Source: DATJPY01 sp035506135 (GTDB taxonomy: Bacteria > Myxococcota_A > UBA9160 > PR03). From it: 64,000 nucleotides of DNA. A program made the position numbers and the translations under genes. The notes under the pieces are model-generated. The model was not told the DNA's origin. It worked only from the letters and a program-made list of their open reading frames with translations, and ran no database searches. Shown in pieces: positions 53,167-61,182 of this stretch; position 1 is the stretch's first letter; each line of letters opens with the position of its first letter. The stretch covers positions 10,200-74,199 of the forward strand of contig DATJPY010000095.1 of assembly GCA_035506135.1 (NCBI GenBank). The letters are read 5' to 3'.

Positions 53167-55548
53167 CTAGTCCGCCACCCCCGCGCGGCGCGCGGCCGCG
53201 AGCGCATCGATCGCGTCGATGCGACGCACTGCGCCCGCCAGCTCGGCCGCGAAGGTGCGCCGCCGCGCGTCGAGCTCGGCGCCATCGGCGCCCAGCAGCT
53301 TGTAGTTGTCGGCCAGCCGCAGCGCCGTCTCGAAGTAGCTCTTCGACACCGACTCCGCGCTGTGGATTCGACGCTGCAGCGTGTACTGCTTCCCGAGCGC
53401 GAGGCAGTTCGCGAGCAGCGCCGGCCGCTCGACCGGCCGCTCGACGCCCCAGTGCACCAGCGCGTCCGCGACGATCCGGTACGACTCGAGGAAGGGGCGC
53501 GCCACCCGGTGCGCGGCCAGCGGCCGGAAGCGCCGCACCAGCGCGTAGATCTCCTCGGGGCCCTCGTCCAGGCGCCGCTCCCAGTCCGGATCGGTCCCGG
53601 CGATCTCGCGGCGGAGCTCGGCCAGGAAGCGCTCGCGGTCCGGGAAGAAGAACTCGAACTTCAGCAGATCGCGCAGCCGGAGCGCCTCGTCGAAGAACGC
53701 GCGGCGGCGGTCCGCCACTCCGTCGCCCGCCGCGAAGAGGAGTGCGAGCTCTGCGATGGCGCCCGTCACGAAGAAGTGGATCACGGTGTTGCGGTAGTAC
53801 GCCGCCGCCAGGTGGGCGCCGTCGGCGATGCGGTAGACGGCCTCCGGTCCCTCGCTGAACGACGCGACGACGCCCGTATGGACCAGCTCGTCGAGCGCGC
53901 GGCGGACGCCCTCGCGGCTGCGCAGCTCGAGATCGCCGACGGTGGGAAGCTCGCGGCGCTCCACGGACTCGACGATGCGCTCGAGCGAGCGCACCGTCTC
54001 GTCGATGGTGAGCGCCTGATCGCCGACGCCGAGCAGCGCCAGCGTCACCAGCGAGGTGGCGGTGATCGGGGTCGCCTGGTTGATGCGCACGCACACGTCG
54101 AAGGCGAGCTTCTGCAGCTCGAGGCTCTGCTCGTCGGGGTTGGGCTCCGCGGTCGGATCCGGCGGGCCGAGCGCCTTGGCGAGCGAGAGCGGCTCGCCGA
54201 AGCGCACGTGGATGCGGCCGCTCGGCTGCAGCCGGCGCACCAGCCCGACGAACCAGCCGAAGCTCTCGCGGTGCTTGGCGGCGCCGCGCTGCTCCGCGAC
54301 GTAGTCGCCGACGTCCTGGATCTGGTCGTACGCGATCGAGACCGGGATCAGGTAGACGTCCTCGCTGCGGCCGCGCCGGTAGGCGTCGACCACGTACGCG
54401 AGCAGGCCGAAGCGCGGCGGCAGCAGCTTGCCGGAGCGCGAGCGTCCGCCCTCGATGTACCACTCGAGCGAGAAGCGCTTCTCGATCAGGTAGTCGATGT
54501 AGTGGTGCAGGACCAGCTTGTAGACCTCGTCGTCCTTGAACGAGCGGCGGATGAAGAAGACGCCGGCGCGCCGCACGAGCGGTCCGATCGGGAAGAAGTT
54601 CATGTTGATGCCGCCCGCCGTGTGGTTGGGCGGGAGCCCGTTCTCGTACAGCATCCACTGCAGCGCGGGGTGATCGAGGTTGGACTTGTGCGTCGGGAGA
54701 TACACGACAGGATGTCGCTGCGAGAGGGCCGCGACCTCCTCGAGCCGGCCGCGGTCGTAGCAGAGCTCGTCGTAGGCACGCGTCCACAGGAAGCGGAAGA
54801 GCTGCGCGGCGAGGTCGATCATGGTCGGGCTCGCCGCCGCCGCGATCTCGCGCAGGTCGCGCGCCGCCTCGGCTGCGACGTCCGCCTCGGGCCGCCCGAG
54901 CTGGCGCGCCAGGCGCGCGAGGCCGCCGCGGAACGAGGGGCGCGCGAGGATGTCCTCGGCGACCAGCCGCGGCACCTTGTAGCGCGCGCCGCGCAGGCGC
55001 CGCTCCGCGCGCTCGAGCGCGAGCTCCGCCTGGCGCGCCACGTACTCGGCGAGCCCGGTGGTCTCGCTGCCCTCGGCACCTCCGCTCGCGCGCCAGCGCT
55101 GACGCAGCTCGGAGAGCGGCGCCGGCTCGCCGGCCACGATGCGGCAGCGCGCGCGATCGCGCGCCAGGATCAGGTGCTGGCGCCAGGAGGGCGGGTCGCG
55201 CGGATCGCCGCCCCGCAGGAGATCCCGCCAGCTCACCGAGCGGGATCCGTCGCGCTGCTCGCGCGGGAGCCACGCGATGCGAAGCGGCGCGAGCAGCGGG
55301 TCGTCGCCCTCCGCGAGCGCCGCCTCGAGGTGCGGGTCGAGCTTCGCGCGCAGCGAGCGGCGCCGGCGGCTCGCCGGGAGCGGAATCGCGTCGATCGCCG
55401 CGGAGGCGCTCGCCTCCGGCCGCTGGCGCCGGATCCAGCCGTCGAGCAGGCGGCGCTCGAGCGCGCTCGACGCGTCGAGCAGCAGCACCACGCGCCGCCC
55501 GTTGGCCAGCGGCCACGTCGGCTCCTCCGGAAGCGGCCGATCCGGCAT
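53167..55548 (-). CDS. plsB: glycerol-3-phosphate 1-O-acyltransferase
   Basis: First acylation of glycerol-3-phosphate in phospholipid synthesis, at the inner membrane. 793 residues, PlsB length. Block I H287-KSNL-D292 (LPTHKSNLDHPAL), block II GGINMNFFPIGPLVRRAGVFFIRRSF in part, block III WYIEGGRSRSGKLLPPRFG and block IV VYLIPVSIAYD. The C-terminal half is helical, as in E. coli PlsB. First gene of the long minus-strand series; divergent from a membrane-anchored hydrolase across 79 bases. Confidence 0.94.
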   Translation of the reverse strand: MPDRPLPEEPTWPLANGRRVVLLLDASSALERRLLDGWIRRQRPEASASAAIDAIPLPASRRRRSLRAKLDPHLEAALAEGDDPLLAPLRIAWLPREQRDGSRSVSWRDLLRGGDPRDPPSWRQHLILARDRARCRIVAGEPAPLSELRQRWRASGGAEGSETTGLAEYVARQAELALERAERRLRGARYKVPRLVAEDILARPSFRGGLARLARQLGRPEADVAAEAARDLREIAAAASPTMIDLAAQLFRFLWTRAYDELCYDRGRLEEVAALSQRHPVVYLPTHKSNLDHPALQWMLYENGLPPNHTAGGINMNFFPIGPLVRRAGVFFIRRSFKDDEVYKLVLHHYIDYLIEKRFSLEWYIEGGRSRSGKLLPPRFGLLAYVVDAYRRGRSEDVYLIPVSIAYDQIQDVGDYVAEQRGAAKHRESFGWFVGLVRRLQPSGRIHVRFGEPLSLAKALGPPDPTAEPNPDEQSLELQKLAFDVCVRINQATPITATSLVTLALLGVGDQALTIDETVRSLERIVESVERRELPTVGDLELRSREGVRRALDELVHTGVVASFSEGPEAVYRIADGAHLAAAYYRNTVIHFFVTGAIAELALLFAAGDGVADRRRAFFDEALRLRDLLKFEFFFPDRERFLAELRREIAGTDPDWERRLDEGPEEIYALVRRFRPLAAHRVARPFLESYRIVADALVHWGVERPVERPALLANCLALGKQYTLQRRIHSAESVSKSYFETALRLADNYKLLGADGAELDARRRTFAAELAGAVRRIDAIDALAAARRAGVAD

Positions 55549-55627
55549 GCGGGCGCCATTCTACCGCGGGGCGCCGGCCGCCTGACGCGCGACGCTCCGG
55601 CGGGTATGGTGGCGCGTCGGAGGACGC

Positions 55628-57049
55628 ATGGACGACAGGCTTCCGCTCCGCCGGGTCGAGCCCTGGGTTCTGGTGGTCGCGGGCTGGGTGTGGCTCGAGT
55701 ACGGCCGGGGCAGCGGATGGATCTCGCTCGCGCTGGCGGCCGTGCCGGGTCTCTTGCTGCTCGCGTCCGGCGTCTCGAGCCTGCTCTGGCCGGGCGACCC
55801 GCGCGAGCGCCACTTCGGCGCCCTCGGCGCCTTCGCCGGCCTGGTCGTCGGCCCGCTCTCCGCGCTCTGGCTCGGGATCGCCGGCGCGCTCCTCGTCACG
55901 CTCCTCTCGGGCGCATCGGCGGTCGCGATGGGGCGCCTCGGGATGCGGCTGCAGGACCGCTGGGAGGACGTGCCCGAGCCGCAGCGCAGCCTCCGCGCCG
56001 CGCTCGAGGTGGCGGTCGACCAGGCGGTGCTGGCGCAGATGGCGCTCTCGGCGCCGACCCGAGCCTTGCGGGGCGACGGCGAGCGCGTCGCCGCCGAGGT
56101 GAAGGAGGCGCTCGCCCTGTTCCGCGAGCGGGGCTGGAGCGAGCGGCCGGAGACCTATCACCGCACGCCGCCGCCCCTCGAGAAGATCGAGGTGCGCCGG
56201 CGCCGCACGCTCAGCACGCACTTCGAGCACCTCTCCTTCGAGAGCGAGTTCGAGCCCCACGAGGACGAGCCCGGTCGCGATCGATGGCTCTCCTACACGC
56301 CGTGTCGCACGGCGCACGCGTGGGTGCTCCGGCATCCCGAGTCGGCGGCGGGCCCGCGGCCGTGGCTCGTCTGCATCCACGGCTATCAGATGGGCGTCCC
56401 GCTGGTCGACTTCGGCGCCTTCCGGCCCGACTGGCTCCACGAGCGGATGGGGCTCAACCTCCTCCTGCCGGTGCTCCCCATCCACGGCCCGCGGCGGATC
56501 CGCCGCATCTCGGGCGACGGCTTCCTCGCCGGCGACCTGCTCGACACCGTGCACGCGCTCGCCCAGACGGCGTGGGACCTGCGCCGCCTCATGTCGTGGA
56601 TCCGCGCGCAGGGTGGAACGCAGATCGGTGTCTATGGCCTCTCGCTCGGCGGCTACAGCACGGCGCTGCTCGCGTCGTTCGACGAGGGCCTGCGCTGCGC
56701 CATCGCCGGCATCCCCGCCACCGACTTCGCGCGCCTCTCGTGGAAGCACGGTCCGGCGGACTCGCTGCGGCGCGCGGAGGAGCTCGGCCTCGGCCTCAAC
56801 GAGACGAAGGACCTGAAGCGCGTCGTCTCGCCGCTCGCGCTGGCGCCGAAGGTGGCGCGCTCGGGCCGCTATCTCTTCGGCGGCACCGTCGACCAGCTCG
56901 TGCCGCCCGACCTGGTGCGCGACCTCTGGTGGCACTGGGAGCGCCCGCGCATCGACTGGTTTCCCGGCGCGCACTGCACCTTCGGAACGCACCGCTCGGT
57001 GCGGCGCTTCGTCGAGGACGCGCTCCGCGAATCCGGTCTGGCGCGCTAG
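55628..57049 (+). CDS. membrane-anchored alpha/beta hydrolase family protein
   Basis: 473 residues. N-terminal 110 residues hold two or three hydrophobic helices (WISLALAAVPGLLLLASGV, LGIAGALLVTLLSGASAVAM). An alpha/beta hydrolase domain follows from about residue 210 (PWLVCIHGYQMGVPLVDFGAF) with nucleophile elbow GVYGLSLGGYSTALLASF and a C-terminal His in PGAHCTFGTHRSV. Likely a membrane-bound esterase or peptidase-like enzyme; substrate unknown. Confidence 0.8.
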   Translation: MDDRLPLRRVEPWVLVVAGWVWLEYGRGSGWISLALAAVPGLLLLASGVSSLLWPGDPRERHFGALGAFAGLVVGPLSALWLGIAGALLVTLLSGASAVAMGRLGMRLQDRWEDVPEPQRSLRAALEVAVDQAVLAQMALSAPTRALRGDGERVAAEVKEALALFRERGWSERPETYHRTPPPLEKIEVRRRRTLSTHFEHLSFESEFEPHEDEPGRDRWLSYTPCRTAHAWVLRHPESAAGPRPWLVCIHGYQMGVPLVDFGAFRPDWLHERMGLNLLLPVLPIHGPRRIRRISGDGFLAGDLLDTVHALAQTAWDLRRLMSWIRAQGGTQIGVYGLSLGGYSTALLASFDEGLRCAIAGIPATDFARLSWKHGPADSLRRAEELGLGLNETKDLKRVVSPLALAPKVARSGRYLFGGTVDQLVPPDLVRDLWWHWERPRIDWFPGAHCTFGTHRSVRRFVEDALRESGLAR

Positions 57050-57162
57050 CTGGTGACCTTCGTTCGGCTCCGCGGACTCCGCCTCACTGCCAGCTCGATG
57101 AACTCCGCTCGGCCTCGCCTCGCTGCGCGCTTCGCTTGCGGGCCGGCTCTCGAGTCGGCCTC

Positions 57163-57666
57163 CTAGCGCTCGGCGCTGACCGCGCCGTTCCAGCCCGGCT
57201 CGGCCTCGTCGAGGAGCGGCCCGAGGCCGTCGTGCTCCACGCCGTCGGCACCGGATCGGGGAGTCCCGCCGTCGTGCGCGCCGCCGATATCGGTCGGCTC
57301 CGTCGCGGCGAGGGGCGAGGCGTCGGCCGGAAGCGCCGCCTCGGCCGGAAGCGCCGCCTCGGCCAGGCTCGGCGCCAGGAGCTGCGCGCCCTCGGGGCAC
57401 AGCGTCCGCGCGCCCTCGGCCAGGTGCTCGTAGACGCTCCGGTACTGGAGCGTGAGGTCGCGCAGCAGGGTCGACGTCTCGGCGAAGTGCTCGGAGACCT
57501 GCGAGCGATAGCGCGACATCTCGCCCTCGGCGTCGTGGAGGCGCTCCTCGAGCTCCCGGGTGCGCTCCGCGGCGCCCCGCGATGCGCGGCGCCCGAAGCC
57601 GAGGCCGGCGAAGAAGGCGGCCAGCGCGACGAGGCCGGCCAGGAGACAGATCGCTGCGGGCTGCAA
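57163..57666 (-). CDS. YhcB/ZapG-like (DUF1043) membrane protein
   Basis: 167 residues. One N-terminal transmembrane helix (ICLLAGLVALAAFFAGLGFG), a coiled coil (AAERTRELEERLHDAEGEM), then YRSQVSEHFAETSTLLRDLT and YRSVYEHLAEGARTLCP, the DUF1043 signature. ZapG of E. coli works at the divisome/elongasome; the same is inferred here. The tail carries a short tandem repeat (AEAALP twice) from an 18-bp DNA duplication. Confidence 0.8.
   Translation of the reverse strand: MQPAAICLLAGLVALAAFFAGLGFGRRASRGAAERTRELEERLHDAEGEMSRYRSQVSEHFAETSTLLRDLTLQYRSVYEHLAEGARTLCPEGAQLLAPSLAEAALPAEAALPADASPLAATEPTDIGGAHDGGTPRSGADGVEHDGLGPLLDEAEPGWNGAVSAER
57323..57364. repeat. 18-bp tandem repeat in the ZapG-like gene
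   Basis: TCGGCCGGAAGCGCCGCC at 57323-57340 and 57341-57358, followed by the first 6 bases of a third unit. In frame (six codons), it encodes repeated AEAALP in the disordered tail. Confidence 0.85.
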
Positions 57667-57752
57667 GGTTCCCTCCGTCGGTGAAAGCGCAGTCTAGGCG
57701 ATCCCGCGGCGCACGTCGTCGACGATGGCTGCGCTCGCTCTGGCATCGATCC

Positions 57753-57768
57753 TGCACGGAATCGTGCA
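57753..57768. promoter_or_regulatory. palindrome TGCACG-N4-CGTGCA in divergent gap
   Basis: A perfect 6-bp dyad with GAAT spacer between the zapG-like and phosphotransferase-like genes. A second perfect dyad, GCCACG-ATC-CGTGGC, lies at 57823-57837, 27 bases before the downstream ATG. Both are operator-sized; no regulator can be named. Confidence 0.35.
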
Positions 57769-57864
57769 CGGTGAGGCGGAGCAAGGCCCGCGCGCGGGAG
57801 TCACTCACCGGTGGCGCCGAGTGCCACGATCCGTGGCGAGCTGCCACGGGAAGGAGAGGGAAGC

Positions 57865-59037
57865 ATGGAGGACGTGGAGCGGCCGGTGGCCTGGAGCGCC
57901 GATCGGCTCGATACGCGGCTCCGGCAGGGGCGGCTCGGCCCTGATCACCTGCGCGCCCTGGCGCGCGAGCTGGCCCGCTTCCACGCGGGTGCCCGGTGCG
58001 ACGCCGAGATCGCCCGACACGGCACGTGCGACGCGTTGGCGCGCCGCGTGCGCGAGCGCTGCGACGCGCTCCGGCGCGTCTGGCCGGCGTCGGCGGAGGC
58101 CGCGCGCGTCGGCGAGCTCGAGGCGCACCAGCTCGACCTCCTCGATCGCCTCGCCGGCCGCATCGAGGCGCGCCGGGAGTCGGGTCGCATTCGCGCGGGC
58201 CACGGAGATCTCCGACTCGAGCGGGTCCACGTCGACCCGGGCAGCCGCGTCGCGTGGAGTCGCCCGCGCTGCGGCCTCGCCGCCCGGGCGGCGGACGTCT
58301 GCGCCGACGTCGCGAGCCTATCGCGGCAGCTCGCCGTCCACGGTCGCCGCGACGTGGCCGAGCGCTGGATCGCCGCCTACGCCGACGCGGCACAGGACTA
58401 CGGGATCTACCCGCTGGTCGAGCTCTACGAGGGTCTGGCCTCGTGGGCACTCGCCGAGGAGATCGCGCGCGAGTCGGCCGCCCGCCTCGATCCCGGAGAC
58501 GTGGAGCGCGGGCTGCGCGCGGCGCTCTCCCCCGAGCTCGCTTCTCCGCCGCCGCGCATCGTCGTGGTCGATGGGCTCGCCGCAACGGGGAGGTCGACGC
58601 TCGCGGAGCGGATCGCCGCCGGGCTGCGCGCGCCGGTTGTCGCGGCGGGGCGCGCAGGCGACGCGGGCGAGGTCCTCCAGCGCGTCGAGCGCGTTCTCGA
58701 ATCGCGCCGGCCGGTGGTGATCGATGGCGGCTTCGGCAGCCAGGCCGCGCGCGCCGCACTGCGCGCCGTCGCCGCGGAGCACGGCCTACCGTTCCTCTTT
58801 GTAGAATGTCGCACCCACGACGCGCTCCTGAGGCGACGGCTTCACGGCCGCGACGCGACCCTGAGGGAGGCGGCCGACGGGCGCTGGGAGCCGGCCGACG
58901 AGCTGCCGGGCGAGGCGCGCCTCGTCATCGATACGAGCAAGCATCCGGAGGGCAACGCGGTCAGGATCCGGCAGGTGCTCGGGCGCGTGCTGAGCCAGGT
59001 CCGGAGGGCACCCACTCAACAGATTTCAGCTACTTAG
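57865..59037 (+). CDS. degenerate aminoglycoside-phosphotransferase/P-loop kinase fusion (COG2187-like)
   Basis: 390 residues with two parts. Residues 1-210 match the C-lobe of APH-type kinases: GHGDLRLERVHV with H113-G-D115, but the metal-binding Asn of HGDxxxxN is R120 and the later DxxEF-type Asp is replaced (VAWSRPRCG). The N-lobe is absent. Residues 230-380 are a P-loop domain with GLAATGRST (237-245), where the Walker A Lys is R243. COG2187 proteins are normally over 500 residues. GGAGAGGGA precedes the ATG at 57865. Activity is doubtful; it may be a pseudoenzyme or decaying gene. Confidence 0.7.
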   Translation: MEDVERPVAWSADRLDTRLRQGRLGPDHLRALARELARFHAGARCDAEIARHGTCDALARRVRERCDALRRVWPASAEAARVGELEAHQLDLLDRLAGRIEARRESGRIRAGHGDLRLERVHVDPGSRVAWSRPRCGLAARAADVCADVASLSRQLAVHGRRDVAERWIAAYADAAQDYGIYPLVELYEGLASWALAEEIARESAARLDPGDVERGLRAALSPELASPPPRIVVVDGLAATGRSTLAERIAAGLRAPVVAAGRAGDAGEVLQRVERVLESRRPVVIDGGFGSQAARAALRAVAAEHGLPFLFVECRTHDALLRRRLHGRDATLREAADGRWEPADELPGEARLVIDTSKHPEGNAVRIRQVLGRVLSQVRRAPTQQISAT

Positions 59038-59127
59038 CCTTCATACTGCGTCTTGATCGAGACCCGGGCTTCCCAACGGCTAGACTGCGGCGGTCGGCCG
59101 GAGGGCCGATCCAAACGGAGGAACCCC

Positions 59128-59652
59128 ATGACCCTGGTCGGCCAGCCGGCGCCCAAGTGGTGCGCCACCGCCTACGTGAAGGGCGAGCAGAAGCAGCTCG
59201 CGAGCGAGGACTACAAGGGAAAGTGGCACGTGCTCTACTGGTACCCGCTCGACTTCACGTTCGTCTGCCCCACCGAGATCAAGGGCTTCCAGTCTCTGCT
59301 CGACGACTTCTCCGACGACAAGGTCGCTGTGATCGGCGTCAGCACCGACTCGTTCTTCAGCCACAAGGCCTGGTTCGCGGATCGCAAGACCTTTCCGGAC
59401 GCCATCACCCATCCGGTGCTCGCGGATACGAACCACGCCGTCTCGAAGGCGTTCGGCGTGCTGAAGGACGACCAGGGCGTCGCGTACCGCGCCACCGTCG
59501 TGATCGACGACAAGGGGATCGTACGGACGCTCTCTGTGAACGATCTCTCGGTGGGCCGCAGCCCCGCCGAGATCTTGCGCCAGGTGCAGGCGCTCCAGAG
59601 CGGCGGACTGTGCGGGGCGGATTGGAAGAAGGGCGACTCGTTCGCCGGATGA
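59128..59652 (+). CDS. AhpC-type 2-Cys peroxiredoxin
   Basis: Reduces hydroperoxides. 174 residues. Peroxidatic Cys C47 in YPLDFTFVCPTEIKGF; resolving Cys C162 in GLCGADWKKGD, the AhpC C-terminal pattern. GGAGG lies 8 bases before ATG 59128 (MTLVGQPAPKW); the longer upstream reading has no ribosome site. The stop overlaps a thioredoxin-like gene, which may re-reduce it. No ahpF or oxyR is nearby. Confidence 0.94.
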   Translation: MTLVGQPAPKWCATAYVKGEQKQLASEDYKGKWHVLYWYPLDFTFVCPTEIKGFQSLLDDFSDDKVAVIGVSTDSFFSHKAWFADRKTFPDAITHPVLADTNHAVSKAFGVLKDDQGVAYRATVVIDDKGIVRTLSVNDLSVGRSPAEILRQVQALQSGGLCGADWKKGDSFAG

Positions 59653-59999
59653 GCCGGCTCGAGATCCTCGACGGGAAGAGCTGGCAGGCGTTCCTCGAGG
59701 CGCCCGCCGCGGTGCTGGTGCTCGGGAAGAGCGGCTGCGACGCCTGCTCGACCTGGGCGTCGGAGCTCGAGCGCTTCCTCGACGGGGATCAGCGCTGGCA
59801 GCACGTGCGCTTCGGCAAGCTCCTGCTCGATACGCCCGGTCTGGTCTCGTTCAAGCGCGCGAATCCCTGGGTCGCCGAGCTCGACGCGCTGCCCTTCACG
59901 GTGATCTATCGCGACGGGCAGCGTTCGAAGGACTTCGCCGGGGGAGGCGTCGAGCGGCTGGTCACTCGCCTCGAGCGGGCGCTCGCTCCCGCGCCCTGA
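59649..59999 (+). CDS. thioredoxin-like protein
   Basis: 116 residues, thioredoxin-type fold. C30-D-A-C33 in LGKSGCDACSTWASELERFL, and a cis-Pro in DALPFTVIYRDGQ. The CDAC centre is not the WCGPC of classical thioredoxins. ATGA overlap with the peroxiredoxin stop indicates joint production and suggests it is that enzyme's electron donor, which is inference. Confidence 0.83.
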   Translation: MSRLEILDGKSWQAFLEAPAAVLVLGKSGCDACSTWASELERFLDGDQRWQHVRFGKLLLDTPGLVSFKRANPWVAELDALPFTVIYRDGQRSKDFAGGGVERLVTRLERALAPAP

Positions 60000-60183
60000 G
60001 GAGCCGCCCGCGGTCCGACTCGACGCGGCGCGCGAGCCCCTCGGTCGCGGCCAGCGCGCTTCCGATCGCGGCGCGGGCCGGCGCCTGAGGCGGTGCCTCG
60101 GCCGCGAGCGCCGCCGTCCGCTCGGCCCAGCGCAGCGCGCGCGCGATCGCGGCCCGCAGCTCCACTCGCTCGCGTCGCAGCAT
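59962..60183 (-). CDS. small hypothetical protein
   Basis: 73 residues, rich in Ala and Arg, predicted mostly helical (MLRRERVELRAAIARALRWA). No family recognised. GGTGGGAG lies next to its ATG, and it follows the VOC gene on the same strand, which supports reality. It overlaps the end of the thioredoxin-like gene by 38 bases on the other strand and its composition is what noise also gives here, so certainty is low. Confidence 0.4.
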   Translation of the reverse strand: MLRRERVELRAAIARALRWAERTAALAAEAPPQAPARAAIGSALAATEGLARRVESDRGRLLRARERAPARGE

Positions 60184-60234
60184 CTCCCACCCCCTGGCTC
60201 TCCATCGGAGAGATCGGGGGGCGGGTTGAGGCGA

Positions 60235-61089
60235 TCAGGCGGCGCTCCGCACGCGGGCTGGAGCGCCCGACCAGCTCCATGCGAAGCTCTCGCGGCTCAC
60301 CCCGAGCAGCACGCCGCCGAGCGCCTTGGGATGCACGAAGAGGTTGTCGGGGGCGGCGCCGTCGCGCGGGCCGGTCCAGTCGCCCGGCGCGTGCTCGAGC
60401 AGGCGCTCGCGCAGGGCCGCGGTATCGCGCGCCTCCGCGTAGGCCATGTAGAGCGCCGGGCCCTGGCGGTGGAAGAAGCGCCCCATCGTCTTCCGGCGCT
60501 CGAGCGGGGTCACGCTCTCGATGCGATCGAGGCGCTCGGGATCGAAGAGCGTGAGGACGCCCTGGTAGCCGTACTGCTCCGATCGGATCGGCCGGAAGTC
60601 GGCGGGGTCGAGATCGAAGACCTGGGCGAGGCGCCGCGCGGCGCGCTCGTAGCCGGGCGTCAGGTGCGTGACCTCGTAGACGTGGCCGAGCAGGCCCGCG
60701 GGCGCGCGCTCCGCCCGCTGCGAGAGCACGATCCGCAGGCCGGCCACGCCGAGCCAGTCGCTGTTCACGCGCACCTGCTCGCCGTCGACCACGTGATGGA
60801 CGGCGAGCGCGTCGAGCCGAGCGCGCGCGGCGCCGAGATCGTCGACCTCGAGCCCGACGGCGAACAGGGCGCTGCGCGAGCGCGCCGCGTGCTGCGCCGC
60901 AAGGCCGATGCCGCGCGGCTCGAGCAGCTCGACGTCGCTCGTGCCGGCGCGCAGCACGGTGCGCACGGCGGCCAGGGAGGGAGAGCGGTCCTCGCGCACG
61001 ACCTCGGCGCCGAACAGGCGGCGCCATGCCTCGATGGCCGCCCGGCGGTCGACGGTGGTCACCTGGATGCGATCGATGCCCGCGATCAT
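60235..61089 (-). CDS. VOC (glyoxalase/dioxygenase) family protein
   Basis: 284 residues with two beta-alpha-beta-beta-beta modules: IDRIQVTTVDRRAAIEAWRR at the N-terminus, then VYEVTHLTPGYERAARRLAQ and FVHPKALGGVLLGV toward the C-terminus. FVHP...GVLLGV resembles methylmalonyl-CoA epimerase/glyoxalase ends, though the N-terminal metal His is not clear (IQVTT instead of HV). GGGGAGAGG precedes the ATG. Substrate unknown. Confidence 0.72.
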   Translation of the reverse strand: MIAGIDRIQVTTVDRRAAIEAWRRLFGAEVVREDRSPSLAAVRTVLRAGTSDVELLEPRGIGLAAQHAARSRSALFAVGLEVDDLGAARARLDALAVHHVVDGEQVRVNSDWLGVAGLRIVLSQRAERAPAGLLGHVYEVTHLTPGYERAARRLAQVFDLDPADFRPIRSEQYGYQGVLTLFDPERLDRIESVTPLERRKTMGRFFHRQGPALYMAYAEARDTAALRERLLEHAPGDWTGPRDGAAPDNLFVHPKALGGVLLGVSRESFAWSWSGAPARVRSAA

Positions 61090-61182
61090 CCTCTCCCCCG
61101 AATCGGGGGGCCAGCCTAGCCCAGCGCCCGAGCGCCGCCTGTCGCCTAGCGAAGCCGGCGTGGAGCCGGTACAACGCACCCG

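Noticed and set aside
52358..58759. A minus-strand open frame of over 2100 codons
   Set aside because: Same GC artefact. Only the ABC ATPase part (52358-53161) shows family motifs; the rest is opposite or out of frame with plsB and others.
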